A stretch of 64,000 nt of DNA, taken from NCBI GenBank assembly GCA_036898135.1, contig CM072517.1, forward strand, positions 61,779,960 through 61,843,959, in the 5' to 3' direction. Shown here one piece after another: positions 1-12,600 of the stretch. Each line of letters begins with the position of its first letter. Position 1 is the first letter of the stretch. A program made the translations under genes and the position numbers. The notes under the pieces are model-generated. The model saw nothing but the letters and a program-made list of their open reading frames with translations, was not told the DNA's origin and ran no database searches. This DNA comes from Oncomelania hupensis. Taxonomy: Eukaryota > Mollusca > Gastropoda > Littorinimorpha > Pomatiopsidae.

Positions 1-1292
1 TTTCCTCGATATTAGCAACCTTCCTAAACCACGGTCGACCAGAGGAAAGGCGTCGTCACGGAGCTCTTCACAACACACCACCCCAGCTAGGATGCGGTAC
101 AGTCATCAATGAATCTGGTTTTTGGTTTGGTACATCTGCAGTAATACATACAAAATACATAACCATAAATAATCATATTATATCACATTGCACAATCGAC
201 CGTCTAACGGTAAGATTGTCTCCCTTGCATCACTCGCATTCTTGACCATTCTTCCTGTCATTACTTCTGTCATTGCACACATGCAACTTCACTCACCCCC
301 TCCCTGTCATTCTTTCGCTACATAACAGCGAATTCTCTTATATTAACTTATAAGCGTTAATTTATAATTTATTTTAGAAAAATTCTTTCACTCTCTCTTC
401 TCTCTCTTTGGTATTTATGTAACAAATAAACTGTATGAAACATAAAATAGAATCAAAGAAAATATAATCAATTATCCATCCACACTCACATTCATAACCC
501 AGCCCCCGAACGATATGGCCAACTGAGAAATTGAAACAGGCGACTTACGAATACCAGTGGTAACCTCCGGCCCGATGGAGACACGGACAGACAAACGACG
601 CACACAAACACTCAGGCATGGATGATAGTCAAGGTGATAACAGGCACAAGGGATGACATAGGCGGCGTCACAGGGCACTCGACGTTGCACGTAGACAACT
701 CGAATTTCGTCGTAAACAAACAGCAGTTGTTAGATCGACTTAGGTATAAAAAAGTTCAACAAACACTTCTACAGTGCTCCTTTAATAGACCTCCTCTTCC
801 TGCCTAATCTCCTTTCTTGTTGACAGTCCATTTAGAAAACGTCTCACAGACACTGCCACTAACTGACACCTTGAACAATACAGATCCACTGAACTTTACT
901 TTTGCACCGGTCTTTACTACACAAGTGATGTGAAAAAGCTCTCCTTCCTACCAAAATCGGCAATGCAAAGGGTTTTATACAGCTATCTAAGAATGTTCTC
1001 GAATATACTCATTTCAATTATAATTCGTTCCTAGAAACATTCGCGGTTCTAGCACGCCTTTCACACATAGTAAATCACATGGCAGCAATCAATCTTCTCA
1101 TAACAAAATAGCCAACTACTGTTTTCTAACACTAGTACGTTCTGCACGGGCGTGATTCACTCGCTACTTTTATTAATTATAAACTTAATTTATCGCAATA
1201 CTCTCCCCTTGTACAGTAACTTTTAACCTCTATGTACAGGCTGATGACTAAACTATATACATAGGCGCACGACTGCAAACTGCGTAGCGTGA
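1..1292. other. Left-edge non-coding segment, possible 3' part of an LTR-like insertion
   Basis: No convincing coding sequence. The segment stops abruptly at 1292 with GTGACA, where a degenerate RTE copy begins in mid-element. The LTR-like element at 13726-15485 also ends GTGACA. If this is the same kind of insertion, its left end and the missing 3' end of the RTE copy lie before base 1. A TATA-like ggtataaaaaag occurs near 742. No target duplication can be checked inside the window. Confidence 0.3.
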
Positions 1293-2800
1293 CACCCTCT
1301 TTTTTCTGCCTCCTTGCACCATGCCTTGTAGGATGATCTTTGGAAGGCCTGATGCTCTGGCGATGTGGCCATACCATCGGAGTTTCCATTTATTTACCAC
1401 TGTGAGCATGTCATCGTGTTTGTCCAATGGCTTGGGCGATGGTCAGTCGGACTTCCTCGTTGGTGATGTGCTGGGTATAGGAAATGCCCAGAAGTATTCT
1501 GTAGCACCTCATCTCCATGCTTTGTAATCTTCATTGTAGATCTGCCGTGAGGGATTATGTTTCGCAAGCATATAAGAAGATGGAGAAGACAAGGGAGAGC
1601 AGCAGCCTTACCTTGAAGTGTAGGATGGTGGCCCTGTCTTTCCAAAATGGGCTTCAACCCTGTCAGGGCAACAGTTGTTTGTGCGATCCTGGAGAGGACT
1701 TCCTGTCTGGACCCATTATCTGATACAATGGCTCCTAAATATTTCAAGCTATGCTCTGTGTTGAGGGATTGGCCTTGGACTTTGATGTCCATGTTAATGC
1801 CATTGGTGTTGTTGGTCATCATTTTAGTCTTCTCTGCACTTATTTCCATTCCATAGGCTCTGGAGGTGGTATCAAGCCTCTGTACCAGCTGTTCAAGTTC
1901 TTGTTCCTCTCCAGCCAATCCATCAATGTCATCCGCAAAAAGGAGGTTGGAGATTGCTCTATTTCCTATGCTGACTGTGGCTTCGTGATCTGCAAGGGCA
2001 TCTGACACGATGCGCTCTAGGAAGATGTTAAGAGTATTGGAGAGAGAAGGCGTCCTTGACGCACGCCGATTGTTGGTCTGAACCAGTTCCCAATGGCGCT
2101 GTTGTGGAGGACTGCACTGGTAGCCTTGTCATACAGGCTTTTGATGACTTTAACAATGTTAGGGGCGATGTTGTACACTCTCATGGTTGTTCACAGAACT
2201 GCATGCCAGACTCGGGGAAACGCTTTCTTAAAGTCTGCAAACACATGATATAGATATTGTTGGTGCTGTAGGTATTTCTCGCAGATTATTCCGAGGTTGA
2301 AAATATGTTCAGTGGTACTTCACCCTGTCCTGAATCTTGCTTGTTCTTCAGCTATGATTTGTTCAGCTTGGGGTTTTAACCTGTTGAGTATTATTTTCCT
2401 GAGGACCTTGCTGGAAATGGCTGATGAGGCCGATGGTGCGGTACTTTTCACAATCCTGAAGGTTACCCTTTTGGGAAGAGTGATGACAAGCGACTGGGTC
2501 CATGGTGTAGACCACTCCCCATTCTGCCAGATGTGTTATAGATAATGGTGAGGGCGTTAATCATCGCTTCTTATCTTGTTTGAAGCAATTCCGCGGATAT
2601 GTTGTCCACTCCCGCTGACTTCTCCTTCCTTGGCAATTGCACTGCTGCCTCAACTTCTTGTCGGAGAATTGGGAGGATTTCTTCTGGTCTGTTCTGGGGA
2701 CATGCTAGAATTGATGGGTATCCGTTTGGTGTGTGGTTGTAAATGTCAGAGCAGTCCGCTGTCCATTTATTCAAGACTTCTTGTTCTTCTGTAAGGCAGT
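1293..2800 (-). pseudogene. Degenerate RTE-family LINE copy (RT domain), copy a
   Basis: The minus strand encodes broken reverse-transcriptase pieces that match the intact element at 9674-13029. The clearest is 1394-2008, with FADDIDGLAGEEQ, an EKTKMMTNN segment and the KYLGAIVS motif. The 2571-2774 frame matches the linker before the RT domain. Frameshifts and stops break the reading frame repeatedly. The 3' end (about 155 bases plus the pentamer tail) is absent because the homology starts at 1293 next to the left-edge segment. The 5' homology fades at about 2800, after the equivalent of ACTTCTTGTTCTTCTGTAAG. It is a dead 5'-truncated copy. Confidence 0.85.
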
Positions 2801-2929
2801 TCCAAAAAGACTTCGTTCTTTTGTCTACACAGGGGACATTCTACTCTTCTTCGTCGTCTTTCCAAATGGCCGCCATCTTTAATAGCTGAAAGAATCCTGC
2901 GTCCACACTATACTGTGGAAAGGAGGCTT

Positions 2930-3170
2930 GCCGCATGTAAAATAGTTACGTGGCACGCCGATGACCAGGTTCGAATCTTATTATGGGCAGCAAGACAAAA
3001 GTGGCCATTTTCACTGTCCATCTTCAGCAGTTTGATTGCTCTGGTGATTCTGTATTGAATTAGGTCTTTACCCCTCTTTTTTCCTTGCAATTGTTATCCA
3101 CGGTCTTGCCATATCGCCAATGGTTGGTTTAGACGTTAGATTTCAATGGTAATTTATTCATGTTCGTTTG
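2930..3170 (+). mobile_element. tRNA-derived SINE-like element
   Basis: A box-B-like GGTTCGAATCT lies at about 2970, with a weak box A upstream, followed by a tail segment. The tail is repeated at 50797-50945 with about 20-25% divergence by eye, sharing TTGATTGCTCTGGTGATTC-type and ACCCCTCTTT motifs. A tRNA-like head followed by a dispersed conserved tail is the usual SINE layout. Ends and target duplications could not be fixed. Confidence 0.5.
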
Positions 3171-3563
3171 CTTCTAGTGGATTAGCTAGCTTCGTACGTG
3201 GTCTGACACTCAGTCTGGTTTCAATTAGTGATTTACTTCAAAGTCAGTAGTACAGCAGCTGGCCCTGAAGTCTTAAAAGAAAGAAACCGACAGAAGGGGT
3301 CTGATACCTCGGCATCAAAGATCGATGCCAGAGGTATGAATATTTTACAACTCTCGCAGCTGCCTTGGGAATCTTTTTTTTTGGGGGGGTCTCTGTTTTT
3401 AACGTTTGTCTGAACGGGCTGATTGGATTGGACGTGTGGATATCTGTCTGTCGCCTTCCTTTCTTCTCCAGCAGCTGTTTTGAGGATAAGTTTCTTTTCT
3501 GTCTGTGTCTATCTGTCTGTCTCTTAGCCTAAAACCTTTAGTACACAATGTTCAATGCTAATG

Positions 3564-3564
<1 letters not shown>
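3171..3564. other. No gene seen
   Basis: Unique-looking sequence with a T/G-rich run near 3375. No ORF with recognisable composition and no RNA gene. Confidence 0.4.
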
Positions 3565-3626
<62 letters not shown>

Positions 3627-3629
3627 TCT
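3565..3629. repeat. (CT)n microsatellite
   Basis: An almost pure CT dinucleotide run, visible directly. It is followed by pyrimidine-rich DNA to about 3900. Confidence 0.95.
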
Positions 3630-4193
3630 TTTTTCACCAACAGGTGGCTTAGAACGAGTTTTTCGGAGTATAATATTTCCTTCTAAGTCCTCCCCCACCA
3701 CTCAATTTGTCGTCACCGACGTCCATTCATCCATATCAATTCCTTCAGTTCAACCACATAAATACACAATAAGAGTTACAAAGCTGGTTCGGTTGAAATC
3801 ATTATCAGCGTCTTATCGCCTCTTCTTCTTCATCATCTGTCTCCTCCTCTTCCTTTTCCTCCTCATCCTCTTCTCCTCATCCTTCCTTAACTTAAGTCTT
3901 CCATGTAAAGCCTTCTTTAATATAATTATGCCAACACAACATAATATGCCAAGTTACAAATCTTCAAGCAGTTGCTGTGCCTCGGTTCAACTGGGGGCTC
4001 TCTCCAAACATTTTTTTTGTAACGCAAGTCTCGTTGATTACTGGTGTAGAATTTCTTAACGGGTGGCTGCACCCCAATCGCGGTATAATTTGAGGACGTC
4101 ATATACCGTTATGGGAAGAGAAAAAGAGGGAAGGAAGGGAGAGACATATACACAGAGAAAAAGAGGTGGAGAGAGAAAAAGAGGGAGAGAGAG

Positions 4194-4529
<336 letters not shown>

Positions 4530-5337
4530 AACAATTTTATTTTGCAAGGGTTAAAGTGTAAGCGCTGGATGCGCTTTTTTACATCTTGCCCTTAAGGCTT
4601 GTAACAAGAACTATTAAATACAACAAATAAATGAAAAAGAGAGACAGAGAGAGAGACAGATAGAAAGACAGAGAGATACATGCAGACAGAGAGACAGATA
4701 CACAGACAGGAGAATTGTTTGGAAAGGGGAAGGAGGAGGGATGGGTACCCAGTACCGTTATTTCGAAACCCGACACCCTTTGCTCAATTAATTCAAGGTA
4801 CGGGTCTTCCACGCTCTGTCAGCCAAGCAAGAGAGCGCGACAATCGCAACAGAATGAAACAGATTGTGCACAAACAAGTACCGTTAAGCATTGGACAGGC
4901 AATTCGGAGAGTTTAATTGCGCGTTCAAATAGATCAGCCAAAAGATATACCATTATCATTGGGCGGCCTTCATAGACTAACTTAATTTTTTTAACTAATT
5001 TTTTTTACATTGCATTTGCATGCATATTTTATTTCACCTCATAATTATACTTTATATCTCACCGAGCTAAAATGTATTCTTTTGAAGTGAACTAAAATGT
5101 GAAGTCACGGACTTCATTTAGACGGTAACTGTAAAACCAAGTTCTATCTATTACAACATAATTATTCCGACTGCGTCCAATAGATTATTACAAAAACATT
5201 TCAAATAGCATTTGAGATGGCTGGCAGATGTCTAAAAAGAACTGAGTATAAATTATAGAACTTTGTAACTCGCATCAATGTTATCCAAAGATTACTATAC
5301 AAAAAAGGGTGCGGAAGTCGTTGGGGGAGTGGGGCGA

Positions 5338-5342
<5 letters not shown>

Positions 5343-5378
<36 letters not shown>
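5343..5378. repeat. (GA)n microsatellite
   Basis: About 36 bases of GA repeat within non-coding sequence. Confidence 0.95.
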
Positions 5379-5380
<2 letters not shown>

Positions 5381-7011
5381 GTTTGGAATTTTTTCTTTGG
5401 TCCAGCTTAACGAGGGAGGGCCAAGATGACCAAAATCCATTATCTCAACCTAAAATGTGGACGGTTGTTGAGGTGTTAAAAGTAATTTGTCCTCAATTTA
5501 CATCGACACGCCTATATCTGGGCCGTCTTCAATGGTCTGACTATAAATCAACCATGCCACAGATTGCTTTTTTCATGGTAGAATGGCCTAGAAGGAGAGA
5601 ATGAGGAATTCGCGAAGGCAAAAGCGCGCGCGTACGCACTCACACTCACACACACACAAACGCGTTGTAGTTTGGCTGTAAACGATTCAAGCCATGGCGG
5701 TCAGGTTTGTGACATTCTCGTGGTAGTTTGTTATACAGGACTGAGGGATATGGAGCGGGGTTAGTACAACTTAGGTATGAGACAAATGAGCTCACACCAA
5801 AGATTCGTCTACCGGTACTCCGGTTCCCCAGTGTCTGGCCCTCTTTCTGCAATAAAAGTATTGGGTGCAGTCAATGCCAATTTCAACAAATAATACAACT
5901 GCTTTCCTTTCCAGTCATCTAGAACAGCGATCTCCGTAGATCGACGCGCTTTGAGCTCAACTGGGGGAAAACCGTGTGTATTGTACAGGCTCCATGTATG
6001 ATGCGAGCGATGAGTAAGGTTATACTGACGGTAGCTTGTTATATGGGCAGAAAGAAGCGGGGACGTTAATCTACCAACCTAACGTAACGTGTGGTTATTC
6101 TGGTGATCGAATTTATGAAGTGTTAGATCCATTTCTGCCTCGTGCGGTCCCCGCTCTCTCGAGGGCGCAGTGATCAGAGTAGCGGCAAAGAAATTTATTC
6201 TGATTGCCGGGTCGACTAAATAGAGAACGTGTTATTGATAATAATGTACCCAACCGATTTTTCTAGCGCACGATTCCCCCAAAACAACAGCGGACTCAGG
6301 GCACGCTGGGCATTAAAACCCTGCCTCATTGGGGTTTATGTTGTTGTTTTTTTTAATTTTATTATAGTATCGCCGTATTGACAGAGTAAAAGAAAGTCCG
6401 TAGTTACTAAACAGTTGAAACCACATTGCGCATATACCAACTAAGGCATTAAATCACGGGTATTGACGAGTCCGTACTTCAAAATATGTGTTGTCAGTGT
6501 GCATAATATCCTTTTAATTATGTGGGTAGTAAACGAGTCTGCAGTTTGAAAGCGCTGTTTTTATATGCCATAGTCAGTAAAATAAATCAATCAATTAAAA
6601 TTTTAAAAAAAATTAAATAAATAAAGAAATAAATATATATATTAAATAAATAAATAAAGCAGAACCTTCAGATTAAAACCAAGCCGTCTGTCTTAAAGTA
6701 AAATAAAAGCATTACACCTCCCTCCATTCCCCTCCTCCCTCCTCCAGCGTTCCTGAAACCGGTCAACGAGTCCACAGTTTAAGCTGAAGAGCGAGTAGGA
6801 CGTCATAGGCGCTTCATAAAAGTGAGAGTGGGTAAGCGCGAGGTTCGGTTACAGCTGGAAGTCAGTAAGAGTGTTAGTTATTTACATCAATATTTTACCA
6901 ACAGCTCAGTGTATATTCCAATGCGTGCTTTTGTAACTATTTCACTTGGCGAGATAACGTCTGTTATCTGTTATCAGTATTCTATCGTTGTAACCCCTTA
7001 GAAACAGCACG
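5379..7011. other. No gene seen; AT-rich intergenic DNA
   Basis: Contains an AATA/AAATA-rich stretch around 6590-6660 and a short alternating CA/CG tract near 5625-5660. No protein-like ORF, tRNA or transposon match was found. It ends where the satellite array begins. Confidence 0.4.
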
Positions 7012-9673
7012 GTCAACAAAATAGGCGTACAAAATAAGTGGAAGTCACACTTAATGGCAGGTCTTCATTGTCAACAAAATAGGCGTACAAAATAAGTGGA
7101 AGTCACACTTAATGGCAGGTCTTAATTGTCAACAAAATAGGCATACAAAATAAGTGGAAGCCACACTTAATGGCAGGTCTTAATTGTCAACAAAATAGGC
7201 GTACAAAATAAGTGGAAGTCACACTTAAAGGCAGGTCTTAATCGTCAACAAAATAGGCGTACAAAATAAGTGGAAGCCACACTTAATGGCAGGTCTTTAT
7301 TGTTAACAAAATAGGCGTACAAAATAACTGGAAGCCACACTTAATGGCAGGTCTTCATTGTCAACAAAATAGGCGTACAAAATAACTGGAAGCCACACTT
7401 AATTGCAAGTCTTAATTGTCAACAAAATAGGCAAACAAAATATCTGGAAGCCACACTTAATGGCAGGTCTTCATTGTCAACAAAATAGGCGTACAAAATA
7501 AGTAAAAGTCACACTTCATGGCAGGTCTTAATTGTCAACAAAATAGGCGTACAATATCAGTGGAAGCCACACTTCATGGCAGGACTTAATTGTCAACAAA
7601 CTACGCGTACAAAATAAGTGGAAGCCACACTTAATGGCAGGTCTTAATTGTCAACAAAATAGGCGTACAAAATAAGTGGAAGTCACACTTAATGGCAGGT
7701 CTTAATTGTCAACAAAATAGGCGTACAAAATAAGTGGAAGCCACACTTCATGGCAGGTCTTCATTGTCAACAAACTACGCGTACAAAATAAGTGGAAGCC
7801 ACACTTAATGGCAGGTCTTCATTGTCAGCAAAATAGGCGTACAAAATACGTGGAAGTCACACTTCATGGCAGGTCTTAATTGTCAACAAAATAGGCGTAC
7901 AAAATAAGTGGAAGTCACACTTCATGGCAGGTCTTAATTGTCAACAAACTACGCATACAAAATAAGTGGAAGCCACACTTAATGGCAGGTCTTCATTGTC
8001 AACAAAATAGGCGTACAAAATAACTGGAAGCCACACTTAATGGCAGGTCTTCATTGTCAACAAAATACGCGTACAAAATAAGTGGAAGTCACACTTCACG
8101 GCAGGTCTTAATTGTCAACAAAATAGGCGTACAAAATAAGTGGAAGTCACACTTAATGGCAGGTCTTAATTGTCAACAAAATAGGCGTACATAATAAGTG
8201 GAAGTCACACTTAATGGCAGGTCTTAATTGTCAACAAAATACGCGTACAAAATAAGTGGAAGTCACACTTCATGGCAGGTCTTAATTGTCAATAAAATAG
8301 GCGTACAAAATAAGTGGAAGTCACAGTTCATGTCAGGTCTTAATTGTCAACAAAATAGGCGTACAAAATAAGTGGAAGTCACACTTCATGGCAGGTCAAC
8401 AAAATAGGCGTACAAAATAAGTGGAAGTCACACTTCATGGCAGGTATTAATTGTCAACAAAATAGGCGTACCAAATTAAGTGGAAGTCACACTTCATGGC
8501 AGGTCTTCATTGTCAACAAAATAGGCGTACAAAATAAGTGGAAGTCACACTTAATGGCAGGTCTTCATTGTCAACAAAATAGGCGTACAAAATAAGTGGA
8601 AGCCACACTTAATGGCAGGTCTTAATTGTCAACAAAATAGGCGTACAAAATAACTGGAAGCCACACTTAATGGCAGGTCTTAATTGTCAACAAAATAGGC
8701 GTACAAAATAAGTGGAAGTCACACTTAATGGCAGGTCTTCATTGTCAACAAAATAGGCGTACAAAATAACTGGAAGTCACACTTAATGGCAGGTCTTAAT
8801 TGTGAACAAAATAGGCGTACAAAATAAGTGGAAGTCACACTTAATGGCAGGTCTTAAATGTCAACAAAATACGAGTACAAAATAAGTGGAAGCCACACTT
8901 AATGGCAGGTCTTAAATGTCAACAAAATACGCGTTCAAAATAAGTGGAAGCCACACTTCATGGCAGGTCTTAATTGTCAACAAAATAGGCATACAAAATA
9001 AGTGGAAGCCACACTTAATGGCAGGTCTTCATTGTCAACAAAATAGGCGTACAAAAAAAGTGGAAGTCACACTTAATGGCAGGTCTTCATTTTCAACAAA
9101 ATAGGCGTACAAAATAAGTGGAAGTCACACTTAATGGCAGGTCTTAATTGTCAACAAAATAGGCGTACAAAATAAGTGGAAGCCACACTTAATGGCAGGT
9201 CTTAATTGTCAACAAAATAGGCGTACAAAATAAGTGGAAGTCACACTTCATGGCAGGTCTTCATTGTCAACAAAACAGGCGTACAAAATAAGTGGAAGTC
9301 ACACTTAATGGCAGGTCTTCATTGTCAACAAAATAGGCGTACAAAATAAGTGGAAGTCACACTTCATGGCAGGTCTTCATTGTCAAAAAAATAGGCGTAC
9401 AAAATAAGTGGAAGTCACACCTCATGGCAGGTCTTCATTGTCAACAAAATAGGCGCACAAAATAAGTGGAAGTCACACTTCATGGCAGGTCAACAAAATA
9501 GGCATACAAAATAAGTGGAAGTCACACTTCATGGCAGGTCTTAATTGTCAACAAAATAGGCGTACAAAATAAGTGGAAGTCACACTTCATGGCAGGTCTT
9601 CATTGTCAACAAAATAGGCGTACAAAATAAGTGGAAGTCACACTTCATGGCAGGTCTTCATTGTCAACAAAAT
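7012..9673. repeat. 58-bp satellite array, left block
   Basis: About 46 head-to-tail copies of a 58-bp unit whose core reads GTCAACAAAATAGGCGTACA followed by AAATAAGTGG and CACACTT(A/C)ATGGCAGGTCTT(A/C)ATT. Variation is mostly at a few fixed sites: TAGGCG/TACGCG, AGTCAC/AGCCAC, TTAATGG/TTCATGG and TTAATT/TTCATT. A few short units lack the segment between GGCAGGT and CAACAAAAT (near 8395 and 9490). 58 is not a multiple of 3, so frames break each unit and no protein is encoded. The block is cut at its right end by the RTE insertion. Confidence 0.97.
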
Positions 9674-12600
9674 CCTATCCTATCCTATCCTGTCCCGTAA
9701 CCCGAAGGTCGTAGGGGCACCACAGATGATCGTTTAACCAGCATACTCCATCTTTCTCTGTCCTCAGCAGCCCTGATGGCTTCGCTCAGTGTCAAACCAG
9801 TCCATTCTCGAATGTTGTCCTCCCACCTCTTTTTCGGTCTCCCTTTTCTTCTACCTCCTTGCACTGTGCCTTGCAGAATAGTCTTTGCAAGGCCTGATGA
9901 TCTGGTGACGTGGCCATACCACCGAAGTTTCCGTTTCTTCACCACTGTTAGCAGGTCATCATGTTGTCCAATAGCTTGTGTGATGGTCTGTCGGACTTCG
10001 TCGTTGGTGATGTGTTGGGTATAGGAAATGCCCAGAAGTCTTCTGTAGCACCTCATCTCCATGCTTTGTATTCTTCGTTGGAGATCTGCTGTGAGGGTCC
10101 ATGCTTCGCAAGCATATAGGAAGATGGAGATGACAAGGGAGCGCAGCAGTCTTACTTTGGAATGTAGACTGATGGTCCTGTCTTTCCAAATGGGCTTCAA
10201 CCTTGTCAGGGCAGCAGTTGTTTGTGCGATCCTGGAGAGGACTTCCTGTCGGGACCCATTGTCTGATACAATGGCTCCTAAATATTTGAAGCTATGCACT
10301 GTGTCGAGGGATTGGCCTTGGACTTTGATGTCCGTATTGATGCCATTGGTGTTGTTGGTCATCATTTTGGTCTTCTCTGCACTTATTTCCATTCCATAGG
10401 CTTTGGAGGTGGTGTCAAGCCTCTGTACCAGCTGTTCAAGTTCTTGTTCCTCTCCAGCCAATCCATCAATGTCATCTGCAAAACGAAGATTGGAGATTGC
10501 TCTACCCCCTATGCTGACTGTGCCTTCATGGTCTGCAAGAGCATCCGACATGATGCGCTCTAGGAAGATGTTGAAGAGTGTTGGAGAGAGTAGGCATCCT
10601 TGACGCACACCGATTGTTGTTCTGAACCAATTCCCGATGGCTCTGTTGTGGAGGACTGCACTGGTAGCCTTGTCATACAGGCTTTTGATGACTTCAATAA
10701 TTTTTGGGCTGATGTTGTACACTTTCATTGTTGCCCATAGAGCTGCATGCCAGACTCGGTCAAACGCCTTCTTGAAGTCTATGAACACATGATATAGATG
10801 TTGTTGGTGCTGTAGGTATTTCTCACAGATTATTCTGAGGTTGAAAATCTGCTCAGTGGTACTTCGCCCTGCCCTGAATCCTGCTTGTTCTTCAGCTATG
10901 ATTTGTTCAGCTTGGGGTTTCAACCTGTTGAGTATTATTTTCAGGAGGACCTTGCTGGGATGGCTGATGAGGCTGATGGTGCGGTAATTTTCACACTCCT
11001 GAAGGTTACCTTTTTTGGGAAGAGTGATGACAAGCGACTGGGTCCATGGTATAGGCCACTCCCCACTCTGCCAGATCTTGTTACAGATAATGGTGAGGGC
11101 ATCAATCATCGCTTCTCCTCCTGCTTGTAGCAGTTCCGCGGGTATGTTGTCCACTCCTGCTGACTTCCCTTTCTTTAGCGCTTGCACTGCTGCCTCAACT
11201 TCTTCCCGGAGAATTGGGAGGATTTCTTCTTCTTCTCTGTTCTCTGGACATGCTAGAACTGATGGGTCTCCATTTGGTGTATGGTTGTAAAGGTCAGAGC
11301 AGTACTCTGTCCATCTGTCCAAGACTTCTTGTTCTTCTGTAAGGCATATGCCAGACTTGCTTTGGATAGTGGAGACTTTGGGCTGTTTGACACTTGTCAG
11401 TCGCTTCACAGTCTGGTAGGCCTTCTTGCTGTTGTTCTTGTTCAGACTGTTCTCTATTTCCTGGCATTGATCTTCTATCCAGTTCTCCTTTGCTGTGAGC
11501 ATGCCTTTTCGGATGTCATTGTTGATTTTTCGGTAGACATCAGCTCCCTGTGAGGTGTTCTTTTTCTTTTTCATCTCTCTTCGTTTATCACACAGATCCA
11601 AAAGTTCAGGTGTGATCCACAGCTTCTTCTTTGGTCGGTGCTTGCCAAGGATCTCAGTGGCGGCATCTGTCACAGCTGAGTTGAAGGTGGTGGTCATGGT
11701 GTTGACATCTACTTCACCAGCCCCCAAAATGAGCAGTGGTGCAAATTTCCCTCCAATTGTGGCCTGAAATAGTTCTGCCACCTCCGGGTCTTGCAGTTTG
11801 TCCAGGTCGAACTTCAGTCTAGTGCACTTTGCTGTATTTACTCTCTTCAAGTGGAGCCGGAAAGACATCATCACGAGATCGTGGTCACTTCCGATGTCTG
11901 CTCCTGGAAAAGTACGTGTCCTGCCAATGTTGATGCTTGATCTGAAGCGTTTCTTGACCATGATGTAGTCTATTTGGTTGTGATGCTCCCCGCCAGGACT
12001 GTGCCATGTCCATCGTCTGGAGTTTTTGTGGAGACCAAGCGTGTTTGCCAGTACCAGATTGTTGTATCTGGCAAACTCCAAGAGTCTCAGACCCCTGTCA
12101 TTTGTCTCGTTGTTGCAGTGGGGTCCACATGTGTCTCCCCAGTTGCGGTGCGCATCTTGGCCAACCTTGGCATTCCAGTCGCCTTGCACTATGACTATGT
12201 CCTTCTTCGGCACTTGGTCAAGGACCGCCTGTAGATTTTCATAAAAATCCTCCACTTCGCTGTCGTCATAGTCTGATGTTGGGGCGTAGGCCTGGATGAT
12301 GGTGATGTTGAAAGGGGCTGCTCTCAGGCGGATGGTAATGAGTCTACTGGAGACTGGGCGGCAACCCATGACAGTCGCTAGAATGTTCTTGTGGACCAAG
12401 AATCCAACGCCGTGTTCGTGCCTGTCATCCCTACCGCTGAAATAGAGCTTGTGGCCTTTGTCGGTCGTTGTTTCACCTAGGCCTTTCCATCGCAGTTCGC
12501 TGATACCTAGAACGTTCCATCGATAGTGGTCCAACTCGTGGGCCAGTTCTTCTAATTTTCCTTCCGCAGTTAGGGTCCTGACGTTCCAGGTTCCTATGAC

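Noticed and set aside
9776..12244. Plus-strand open frames opposite the intact RTE ORF
   Set aside because: Antisense shadows of the EN-RT coding sequence. The same holds for plus-strand frames over copies a, f and h.
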